From Deltaproteobacteria bacterium (GTDB taxonomy: Bacteria > Myxococcota_A > Polyangia > Haliangiales > Haliangiaceae): a stretch of DNA of 63,823 bases. The DNA lies in assembly GCA_013812655.1 (NCBI GenBank), contig JACCTC010000342.1, positions 1 through 63,823 on the forward strand, read 5' to 3'. The notes under the pieces are model-generated. The model had not been told where the DNA came from. It made no database searches and saw only the letters and a list, made by a program, of their open reading frames with translations. The number at the start of each line of letters is the position of its first letter. Within the stretch, counting starts at the first letter, position 1. The position numbers were made by a program, and so were the translations under genes. This document shows, piece by piece, positions 41,014-49,700 of this stretch.

Positions 41014-43055
41014 GGCGGGGGCTCGCGATCGTGCTCGGGGTAGCGGCGTGCTCGTCGGCCGCCTCGAACCCGCAGCCGACCACGGCGACCGAGGACACCG
41101 TGGCGCTGCTCGGCTCGATGGCGACGCTCGTCGGCGTCGTCGCCGATCCACCGCACCTCACGAAGTGGGCGCGCAAGATCGACGGCGGCCAGGTGCCGCT
41201 CGCGAGCTACATCGACGAGCTCCTCGCATCCGACCGGTTCGCCCGCGAGGTCGTCCCGGCACTCGTGTTCGGCGCCTACGTCAACGTGCGCAACTACTAC
41301 GCGCTGCCGTCGGCGTTCGTCCTCAAGCGTTCGCCCGAAACCAACGCCCCGCTCTACCTGCGTGCGCCGTGCACGTCGACGGAGGCAGTCACCGTGCATC
41401 CGTGGTGGGACCTTGGCACCGAGGTCCGGGTGTGCCCCGATGCCTACCGCCCCGAGAAGTGGTCGATGGCGGCACACGAGCACACGTACCGCACGCGCTC
41501 GGTGCTGACCTGCGACAGCCAGATCGGATCGCCCGAGCTCGAGACCAGCTCGCTGTGCGGATGCGGACCAAATTTGATCCGCTGCCTGCGCGACGAGCAG
41601 CAGTACAGCGAGTTCACTGCGAGCCTGATGAACGAGGTCAAGCAGACGACGGCGTACGTCGTCCAGCACGATCTGCCGATGGCCTCGCTGTTCACCGAGA
41701 GCGCGACGTTCCGCGATCGCAACGTCGAGCTCTACTACCGCCGCCAGAAGATCAACGCGCTCGAGATCAAGGACGTCGAGCCCGAGCTCGCGGACCTCGA
41801 TGCGTGGCCGCGCGACGGCAAGTGGGCGATACGCGACGAGGTCTCGGCGGGTCAGCACGCGGGGCTCCTGACGTCGCCGCAGATCCTCCACTGGCTTCCC
41901 GATCGCCGGCAGCGCCAGCGCGCGTACTACGAGATGCTGTGGTGCAACCTCCGCAACAGCTTCGGCGCGACCACGCACAAGGTGCTCGAGCTCAACACCG
42001 GTAACAACTCGTTCGTCACCGACTCCTGGCAGAAGCTCGCGCACACCGAGCTCTGCACGAACTGCCACGCGCGCCTCGACTATGGCTTCCAGTTCTTCAT
42101 GGGCTATCCGGACAGCCGCGCGAGCACGCACTTCAATCCCGCGCTGGCATCGACGGCGAGCGGGCCGCTCTACGGTACCGACCTTGCCGATCACCGCGGC
42201 GAAGCACCGCTCACGCCGATCGGGTTCGCGAAGCTCGCGACCGCGCAACCCGACTTCAAGGCGTGCATGGCGAGTCACTTCGTCAGCTACGTGCTCGGCG
42301 AGCGCGCGACCGCCGACGACCTTCGCGCGATCGAAGCCGCGGTCGAGCACACCGGCACGTTCAAGCCGCCGATGAAGATCGCGCTCGAGCGCTATGCGGA
42401 ACACCATCGCCAGGAGGCGCGCGCGGCGAAGACGGAGGCGCCTGCGAAGGCCGCACCGGCGCGCAAAGGTGCCAAGGGCAGCGTCGTCGTGAGCTCCGCG
42501 CTGCGGACGAAGCTCGATGCGTTGTGCACTGACTGTCACGACGAGGTGCCGTACACCGACAACCCCGACGCCGACGATCAGCCGTACGATCTGCGAGGTG
42601 GCGAGCTGCCACGCGCGCTGGTCGTCCAGATGACCGATCAGGTCGCGTTCGGGATGATGCCGAAGGACCAGACGCTCGCGGCGCGTGCTCGCGAGGACCT
42701 CGTGCGGCTGCTGATCGGGACGCTGTGGACAGATCCGGCCGCGCGCACCGAGGCGGAGCGCTATTATCTCGGGCGGTCGCGTGGGCTGCCGGCCCATCAG
42801 CTCGACAACGCGATCCACGCGATCGACAGGCTTGCCGGTGCGCGGTCCGACATCAAGTGGGGCGCGATCGAGCGCGCGATCTGGTCCGATCAGGCGACGA
42901 TCACGCCGGGCTTCCTCGCGGTCACCGGCCTCGAAGCGCTACGCGCCTGCGCACGGTCCGCGGAGGGCGAAGGTGCGCAGCTCGATGCGTGCCTGCTGCG
43001 CGCGACCGCCGTTCACGCTCTGTCGCGCTGGACACCACCCGCGCACCCGCGGTGA
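41010..43055 (+). CDS. DUF1588-like haem lipoprotein
   Basis: 681 residues from a GTG overlapping the DUF1501 stop. Signal VRRGLAIVLGVAAC with a lipobox-like end. Two CxxCH haem motifs: LCTNCHARLDYG (about 350) and LCTDCHDEVP (about 510). The middle has GLLTSPQILHWLPDRRQRQR, recalling DUF1588, and a Lys/Ala-rich linker (about 465-490) separates the two haem domains. Such proteins form pairs with DUF1501 partners in planctomycetes and myxobacteria; the substrate is unknown. The DUF assignment is from memory; the haem motifs are directly visible. Confidence 0.75.
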   Translation: MRRGLAIVLGVAACSSAASNPQPTTATEDTVALLGSMATLVGVVADPPHLTKWARKIDGGQVPLASYIDELLASDRFAREVVPALVFGAYVNVRNYYALPSAFVLKRSPETNAPLYLRAPCTSTEAVTVHPWWDLGTEVRVCPDAYRPEKWSMAAHEHTYRTRSVLTCDSQIGSPELETSSLCGCGPNLIRCLRDEQQYSEFTASLMNEVKQTTAYVVQHDLPMASLFTESATFRDRNVELYYRRQKINALEIKDVEPELADLDAWPRDGKWAIRDEVSAGQHAGLLTSPQILHWLPDRRQRQRAYYEMLWCNLRNSFGATTHKVLELNTGNNSFVTDSWQKLAHTELCTNCHARLDYGFQFFMGYPDSRASTHFNPALASTASGPLYGTDLADHRGEAPLTPIGFAKLATAQPDFKACMASHFVSYVLGERATADDLRAIEAAVEHTGTFKPPMKIALERYAEHHRQEARAAKTEAPAKAAPARKGAKGSVVVSSALRTKLDALCTDCHDEVPYTDNPDADDQPYDLRGGELPRALVVQMTDQVAFGMMPKDQTLAARAREDLVRLLIGTLWTDPAARTEAERYYLGRSRGLPAHQLDNAIHAIDRLAGARSDIKWGAIERAIWSDQATITPGFLAVTGLEALRACARSAEGEGAQLDACLLRATAVHALSRWTPPAHPR

Positions 43056-43129
43056 GCCCGGTCACGCCCGGGAAGCCGGCAGACCCGTGCTTGCCTTTGC
43101 GTCCGGTGCCAGAGCAGACTGGATGCACC

Positions 43130-44434
43130 GTGAGGCTCGCCGCTGCCGTCGGATTCGTTGCTGCGCTGGCAAGCGTTGCCCACGCGAACGGGCGCTCGCC
43201 GGCAACGAACGGCGTGTACTTCGCGCCTGCTGACAACGACTCGGTCTACGTGCGCTCGACGTTCGGACTCCTGATCAGCCACGACGACGGCTGCACGTTT
43301 CGCTGGGTCTGCGAGCAGAACATCGGCTACGGCGGGATGTTCGATCCGAAGTACGAGATCGCGGCCGACGGCACGGTGTTCGCGACGACGTTCGGCGGGC
43401 TACGGGTCAGCCGCGACGGTGGGTGCAGCTTCACGACCGCGACCGCCGAGCTGCCGGCCGGTGATCCCGGACGGATCGCGAACCTCTGGGTCGACGCGAT
43501 CGACATCGGGCCGACCGGTGATGTCTGGGTCGCGACCGCGGAGAGTGGCCAGCCGAACGACGTGTATCGCTCGACCGACAACGGCATCACGTTCACCAAG
43601 GCCGGGCTCAGCTCGGCGACGGTCTGGTGGAAGAGCCTCGCGGTCGCACCGTCGGATGCGATGCAGATCTACGTGACGGGCTACCAGGTCGCGAACCCGG
43701 CGCCGGCCGCGCATCTGTTCACGACGGCCGATGGGGGCGCGGCGTGGACGGAGATCACGCTGACCGACGTGGCCTTCGCACCGACGCCGATCGTGATGGT
43801 CGCGGCGGTCGATCCGACGGACCCGCAGATCTTGTTCCTCCGCTCGGTCGGCGCGAACAACACGGGCGACCGGCTGTATCGCTCGGCCGACGCGGGCGTG
43901 ACGTTCACCGAGGTGCTCGCGACCGACCTGCCGATCGCGGACGTCGTGATCCGCGACACCGCGGTGCACGTCGTCGCCGGCGCCGGCGGCGTGTTTCGCT
44001 CCGACGATCGCGGCGTGACGTTTGCGCCGGTCGCTGGCTCCCCGCAGCTCGGCTGCCTCGCGAAGCGCAGCGACGGCACGCTGGTCGGCTGCGCGCCGAA
44101 CTGGGATCCCGACTTCATGGCGGTGGGCCGCTCCAGCGACGCGGCGCAGTGGCAGAAGATCTTCCGGTTCGTCGAGCTCGCGGGGCCCGTCACGTGCCCG
44201 GCCGGCACCGTCGGCCGCGATGTCTGCGATCAGCAGATGTGGCCGGCGCTGCAGACCCAGTTCGGCGCGACCGGTCCGAGCTGCGGCGGCGACACCGATC
44301 TCGCGGGCGACACCGACCCCGGCGACGGCGGTGGCTGCTGTGACGCCGGCGAGCGCGCGCCGTTCGGCGTGTCGATGCTCGGCTTCATCGTGGCGTGGGT
44401 GCTCGCGCGCCGGCCGCGCCGCCGTCAGGCATAG
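43130..44434 (+). CDS. BNR/YCF48-like propeller with MYXO-CTERM-like tail
   Basis: 434 residues from the GTG at 43130, which begins a signal peptide (VRLAAAVGFVAALASVAHA). The body has repeats of sialidase/BNR type: LLISHDDGCTFRW, LRVSRDGGCSFTT, VYRSTDNGITFTKAG, LYRSADAGVTFTEV, VFRSDDRGVTFAPV. The C-terminus is an Asp/Gly linker, GGGCCDAG, a hydrophobic stretch (MLGFIVAWVLA) and RRPRRR, the layout of MYXO-CTERM sorting signals processed by myxosortase. It follows the haem protein by 74 bases on the same strand, so it may be part of that operon, displayed on the outer surface. Confidence 0.83.
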   Translation: MRLAAAVGFVAALASVAHANGRSPATNGVYFAPADNDSVYVRSTFGLLISHDDGCTFRWVCEQNIGYGGMFDPKYEIAADGTVFATTFGGLRVSRDGGCSFTTATAELPAGDPGRIANLWVDAIDIGPTGDVWVATAESGQPNDVYRSTDNGITFTKAGLSSATVWWKSLAVAPSDAMQIYVTGYQVANPAPAAHLFTTADGGAAWTEITLTDVAFAPTPIVMVAAVDPTDPQILFLRSVGANNTGDRLYRSADAGVTFTEVLATDLPIADVVIRDTAVHVVAGAGGVFRSDDRGVTFAPVAGSPQLGCLAKRSDGTLVGCAPNWDPDFMAVGRSSDAAQWQKIFRFVELAGPVTCPAGTVGRDVCDQQMWPALQTQFGATGPSCGGDTDLAGDTDPGDGGGCCDAGERAPFGVSMLGFIVAWVLARRPRRRQA

Positions 44435-44437
44435 ATA

Positions 44438-44498
44438 GATCACTCGTGGATTGATCAGTCGTAGATGATCACTCGTAGGTGATCACTCGTAGGTGATC
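44438..44498. repeat. 14-base tandem repeat at convergent gene ends
   Basis: Four near-identical units GATCACTCGTAGGT (variants at copies 1 and 2) followed by a partial fifth. The repeat lies between the ends of the propeller and pbpC genes and includes the last codons of pbpC (TYE and stop). Slipped replication is the likely origin. Confidence 0.75.
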
Positions 44499-46777
44499 GT
44501 CACGGCGTCGACGCGATCGCCGCGGGCGACCTGCACGCGGTGCGTGCCGGGCGTCGGGATCCAGCGATCGGCGGGCTCGCCGTCGATCGTCCACTGCAGA
44601 TCAGGTGATGCCGGCAGCGCGGCGAGCGGCGGACGCTGCGCCTCGCGCGGGCGGTGCGGCTCGAGGAGGAAGCGCGCGCCCTCGACGGGATACGTGATGC
44701 TGACCGCAGCCCCGGTGTCATCGACCTCGCAGCGCGGTGGCGTGGCACGGCCGTAGAAGCGGGCCCACGATCGGATCGCTGGTGGATAGACGACGGCCGG
44801 TACGCCGCAGACGAGCTGGTGCCAGTCGCAGGTCGCGTCCGGGATGTGACCTGTGATGAACAGCTCGCGCTTGTGGTGCTCGCAGTGCGGTCCCGGCCGC
44901 TTGCCCGAGAGCGGACAGATCGAGCCGCTGACGATCGTCGCGGGACGTGGCGGCGCCGTCGGATCGCCGTAGCGCGCCGCGATCGCGGTGTACGCCGCGC
45001 GGACGAGCGGCGTCGCGCCCTCGGTCGACATCACGTGATGCGTCGGCGAGCCGTCGAAGTTGCCGGCCCACACGCCGACGGTGTACTCGCGGGTCACGCC
45101 GATCGCCCACAGATCGGTGTACGCCTTCGTCGTTCCGGTCTTGAGCGCGACCGGGAACGGCAGGTTCAGCGGGACGCGGTCGCCGAACATCGGCTTGCGT
45201 GCGTCGGGATCGCTGAGGATGTCGAACAGCAGATATGCGACCTCCTCGGAGAACACGCGATCGCGGGTGACGACGGGCTCGATCCAGCTCCGGCCATCGC
45301 TCGTGGTGGCGCTGTCGACGGCGCGCGGCGCGACCGGCTGCCCTGCCCGCCCGAACGTCGTGAACGCCGCGGCGAGATCGAGGAGCCGGGTCTCGGCGTG
45401 GCCGATCGCGAGGCCCCAGTCGTAGTCGGCATCGGGACGATCGAGCGTCGCGAGGCCCGCGGTCCGCAGCTTGTGGAGCACCGGCTTCATGCCGACGCGC
45501 TGGAGCGTGTGAACCGCCGACAGGTTGTACGAGCCGGCGAGCGACTCGCGATACCGCGCGAAGCCGTGGCTGCGGACATCCTTGCTGTAGAACTGGTGCG
45601 CGTCCTCGGGGAGCACGACGTCCTCGGCGATCGTCGCGGGGGTGTCGCCGATCTCGAACGCGGCGCCGTAGACGAAGGGCTTGAGGGTCGAGCCCGGCCG
45701 CAGCCGTGCGGTGACCGCATTGAACGCGCCATTCGCGGCGCTGTCGTGGAAGTCCTTCGAGCCGACGAGGGCGAGGATCGCGCCGTCGGAGTTGCGCAGC
45801 ACGACGAGCGCCGCCTGGGTCACGTTGCGCGAGCCGAGCCGGTCGAGGTGCGTGCCGAGCGAGACCTCGACGTGGCGCTGGAGGTCCCAGTCGAGCGTCG
45901 TCCGGATCGTCGCGCCGCGCTGGAACGCGGACGGCAGGCGCTCCTTGATCAGCTCGACGAAGTGCGGCGCGCGGAAGCTCGGCCGCGTGCGCTCGAGATC
46001 GAGCGCGATGCGCTCGGCGAGGGCGCGGTCGTCAGCGGTGAGGTGGCCATGCTTCACCATCAGCCCGAGGATGTGGCTGCGGCGGCTCATCACGCGCGCG
46101 CGGTGGCGGAACGGGTCGTAGTAGGTCGGGCCACGCGGCATCACCGCGAGCAAGGCCGCCTCGCCGATTGAGAGGTTCACGGCGCGCTTGTCGAAGTACA
46201 CGCGTGCGGCCTGCTCGGCGCCCCACGCACCGTTCCCGTAGTAGACGCGGTTGAAGTACTGCTCGAGGATCTCGCGCTTCGACAGCGACCGCTCGAGCCG
46301 CGCCGCGAGCACCATCTGGCGGAGCTTGCCCGACAGGCTGCGCGGCGTGCCCGCGGTGAGCCGCACGAGCTGCATCGTGATCGTCGAGCCGCCGAACTCA
46401 CCGCCCTTGACGTTGAGCCACGCGGCGCGGGCCAGCGCGCTCCAGTCGACGCCGGCGTGATCGTGGAACGCATTGTCCTCGGAGGCGAGCGTCGCATTCA
46501 CGAGGTGCGGCGAGATCTCGTCGAGCGGGACCCAGCGCTCGCGCGTCCCCGCACTCGTCGCCTCCTGCCGCAGCAGCACGCCGTTCGCATCGACGACCAC
46601 GAGTGACGTCGCCGAGGCCTTGTCGAGGAGATGAGCCGGGAACGTGGCGGCCCGCACCGCGACCCACCAGGTCACGCATGCGAGCACGCCGAGCGCCGCG
46701 AACGCGGTGACGACACGCCGCGGCCACCGCAGCCGAGGGCTGCGCGCGACGCGCCACGCATGCCGCAGAGCTTCCAC
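44483..46777 (-). CDS. pbpC: Penicillin-binding protein 1C
   Basis: 764 residues from a GTG whose G is the last base of the preceding stop. TM segment at about 20-40; family-51 transglycosylase (about 60-240) with LASEDNAFHDHAGVDW, GGSTITMQL and NRVYYGNGAWG; transpeptidase (about 290-640) with GSTLKPF (Ser near 362), SYN near 417 and KTGT near 542; C-terminal BiPBP_C Ig-like domain (about 680-764). PBP1C polymerises and cross-links murein. Pairing with an alpha-2-macroglobulin gene just upstream is the classical arrangement, thought to couple envelope defence and wall repair. The last codons lie in a tandem repeat. Confidence 0.95.
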   Translation of the reverse strand: MEALRHAWRVARSPRLRWPRRVVTAFAALGVLACVTWWVAVRAATFPAHLLDKASATSLVVVDANGVLLRQEATSAGTRERWVPLDEISPHLVNATLASEDNAFHDHAGVDWSALARAAWLNVKGGEFGGSTITMQLVRLTAGTPRSLSGKLRQMVLAARLERSLSKREILEQYFNRVYYGNGAWGAEQAARVYFDKRAVNLSIGEAALLAVMPRGPTYYDPFRHRARVMSRRSHILGLMVKHGHLTADDRALAERIALDLERTRPSFRAPHFVELIKERLPSAFQRGATIRTTLDWDLQRHVEVSLGTHLDRLGSRNVTQAALVVLRNSDGAILALVGSKDFHDSAANGAFNAVTARLRPGSTLKPFVYGAAFEIGDTPATIAEDVVLPEDAHQFYSKDVRSHGFARYRESLAGSYNLSAVHTLQRVGMKPVLHKLRTAGLATLDRPDADYDWGLAIGHAETRLLDLAAAFTTFGRAGQPVAPRAVDSATTSDGRSWIEPVVTRDRVFSEEVAYLLFDILSDPDARKPMFGDRVPLNLPFPVALKTGTTKAYTDLWAIGVTREYTVGVWAGNFDGSPTHHVMSTEGATPLVRAAYTAIAARYGDPTAPPRPATIVSGSICPLSGKRPGPHCEHHKRELFITGHIPDATCDWHQLVCGVPAVVYPPAIRSWARFYGRATPPRCEVDDTGAAVSITYPVEGARFLLEPHRPREAQRPPLAALPASPDLQWTIDGEPADRWIPTPGTHRVQVARGDRVDAVTITYE

Positions 46778-49700
46778 TACTTCGCCTTGATCTCGAGGAC
46801 GTCGAGCGCGGTATGCGCGTTCGTCGCGGGCTCGTACATCAGCTCGGCCACCGTCGGCGGGCGGGTGAACTTGCCGACCGCGATCGCCCGCATGGTGTAC
46901 TCGTGCACGTAGCCGCCCTGCCACGTCCACTCCGACGCGAAGTCGACGCGATCGTCACGCATCTCGCGGAACGTGCTCCATTGCTTCGACTGCTTGATGC
47001 CCGTCGTGCCGACGGTGGCGAGCCGGGTGTTGAGCGCCTCGAAGCCTGCCGGCAGGGGATCCGAGACGATCAGGTGCGCTTCATCGTCTTTCAGCTGGGT
47101 CGCGAGCCGCACGACGACAAGGTCACCGACGGTGAACGAGGTCTTCGGCTTGCCCGCCTCGTCGAGGTAGTCGCGCGACAGCACGAGGCCGTTCGCCTCC
47201 GCCTTGATCGAGCCGGGCGCGCGGCGATGGCGAACCTCGACGTGGTAGTTGACGTCGCCCTTCGGCGTGATCTTGACGTTCCCGCTCGCCGGCATCAGCA
47301 CGGTCACGACGCGCAGCCGCTGCTTGCCGCCGAGCGTCGCCGCGAGCACGCTCTTGTCGTCGACCTCGACGGTCACCGACGGCGCCTGACCCGCGACCGT
47401 GCGCGCGTAGCTCGTCAACGCGAGCAGCGCGTAGAGGTTCTGCTGGGTATCCATGTAACGGCTCGCGCGCCGCTTGGCCATCACGACGCGGACGAGCGGC
47501 TTGATCGCGGCGTTCTTCGGATCGAGCTCGACGAGCGCGCCGAGTACGATCGCGGTGGTGCGCAGCGAGCTCGACATGTAGCCATCGAGGTCGCCATCAG
47601 GCTCGTCGATCAGCGCGTCGGCCCCCGTCGCCGTGCTCGCGAGCGTGGCCAGCTCGGCGACGAGCTTGCCGACCGCGGGATCCTTCGCGCCGGTTCCGGC
47701 TGCGAGCGCGCGGGCGAGGAACGCCTTGCCGTAGACCGGCAGCTTGGGGTTCGCGATCAACGTCGTCGCGGCCTGGGTGTCCTTGTCGCCGAGCACGGCG
47801 CGCACGTAGAGCGCGAAGGCTTGCGACCCGAGGTTGCCGGCCTCGCTGTAGTAGGGATGTGACGAGTCGGGACGCTGGCCGTCATTCTTCAAGTACTCGA
47901 GGCCGTCCGCCATGCGCTGCGCGTCGACCGGATAACCCGCCTGCTTCGCGAGGTGGAGCCCCCACAGCGCGTACGCCGTGTAGTAGGCCTCGGGCTGGCC
48001 GCCCGGCCACAGCGAGAACCCACCGTACGCCGTCTGGTGGCGGCCGATCTTCGCGATGCCCGCCTTCACGAACTTCTCGAGCGCGGGGCCGGAGAGCCCG
48101 TCGATCGCGAGCGACTCCGCGAGATCGCGAACCGCGATCATCGGGATCACCTTCGACGTCGTCTGCTCGAGGCAGCCGTACGGATACTGAACCAGGTCGC
48201 GCAGGCCATTCTCGAGCCCGGCGAGCCCATCGGGATCGACCGACACGACGAGCTCGGCGGACGTGGGGATCGCATCGGGCGGCAGCGCGACCGGGATGGT
48301 CCTGGCATCCTTCGTCGAGCCACTCGCGACCGGCTGGACGAGCACCGGCGACGGGTGCTGGACGGGCAGCGACAGGGCGACCGCGTCACCCTCGCCGTTC
48401 ATCGTCACCGAGAACTGCAGCGTCGACGTGCCGAGCTCGGCGGCGGTGAGATCGAACAGCACGGGCACGCGCGCGTCCTTGGCCAGCGTGATCGTGCGTT
48501 CGATGCCGCGCTCGGTGCCACCGGCCGCGGTCAACCGCTTGTCGGTGACGAGCTTGACGATCGCGGTGCCGGCCTTGCCGGTCTCGTTGTGCACGATCAC
48601 ACCGCCCTTCAGCTCGTCGCCGAGGTTGAGGAAGCGCGGCAGCGCGGCGTGGAGCTGCAGCGGCTTCGAGACCGTGAACCGCTTGTCGCCCGAGCCAAAC
48701 CGGTAGCCCTTGTCGGCGGCGACCGCCATGATCCGGAACGCGGTCAGGTTATCGGGCGCCGCGAACTTCACGGTCGCGACCCCCGCTGCGTTCGTCACCG
48801 CGCCGGGCGCCCAGACGGCCGTCGACGCGAACCGCGAGCGCAGCGTGCCCGCGGCATCGCCACCGGTTGCCGGGCGATCGAGGTTTGGGCCCGGGATGTC
48901 GCGGATGTACTCGAGCTGGGTCGCCGTCGTCACGCCGATGCCCCACGGCGCGTAGAACGTCGGCACCGGGTTCGGCGTCTCGAAGCCGATCAGCGACAGC
49001 ACGCCCTCGTCGGCAGCCGCGATCGAGACCTCGGCGGAGACCGGCGCCCCACTCTTGTCGGTGACCTTGATCGTCGCGGTCACCGGTGCGCCCGGCCGGT
49101 AGTCCTTGCGATCGGTCTCGACCGCGACGGTGAGCGTGGTGTCCTCGGGCCGTACCGGCAGGTTGACGAGCCCCATCCGCATCCGCGGCTTGCCGCGCGG
49201 GCCCTCGCCCATGCGGCCCTGGACGAGCGCGACCGAGACGTAGACGTTCGGCGCGTGGTTCGCGGTGATCGGCACGGTGAGGTGCTTCGTGGTCGGCGTG
49301 ACCTTGATCAGCCGCTTCTCGATCACGCCGTCACGCTCGATCGTGACGAGGCCGGTCGCCTCGGCGAGATCGGTCTTGAGGATCAAGGTCGCGGTATCGC
49401 CGGCCTTGTACTCCTTCTTGTCGGCGACGATCGCCATCGCCAGCGTGTCGTCGCTGCGCCACGAGCCGCCGCCATCGCCCCACGCGTAGATCTCGAGCGC
49501 GGCCACCGCGGCCTCGTCGCGATCGCTCGCGCCCTGGACGACGACCCAGTACTGGCCGCCGGACTCCGGCGTGAACTCGAGGTCGACGGGCTTGCCGCCG
49601 GTGATCTGCAACGTCTTGTCGACGATCACCTTCGTGCTCTCGGTGCACTGGTACGAGCCGCGATATCCCCAGTCCTCCCACGCGCAGTTCCAGTCGCGCC

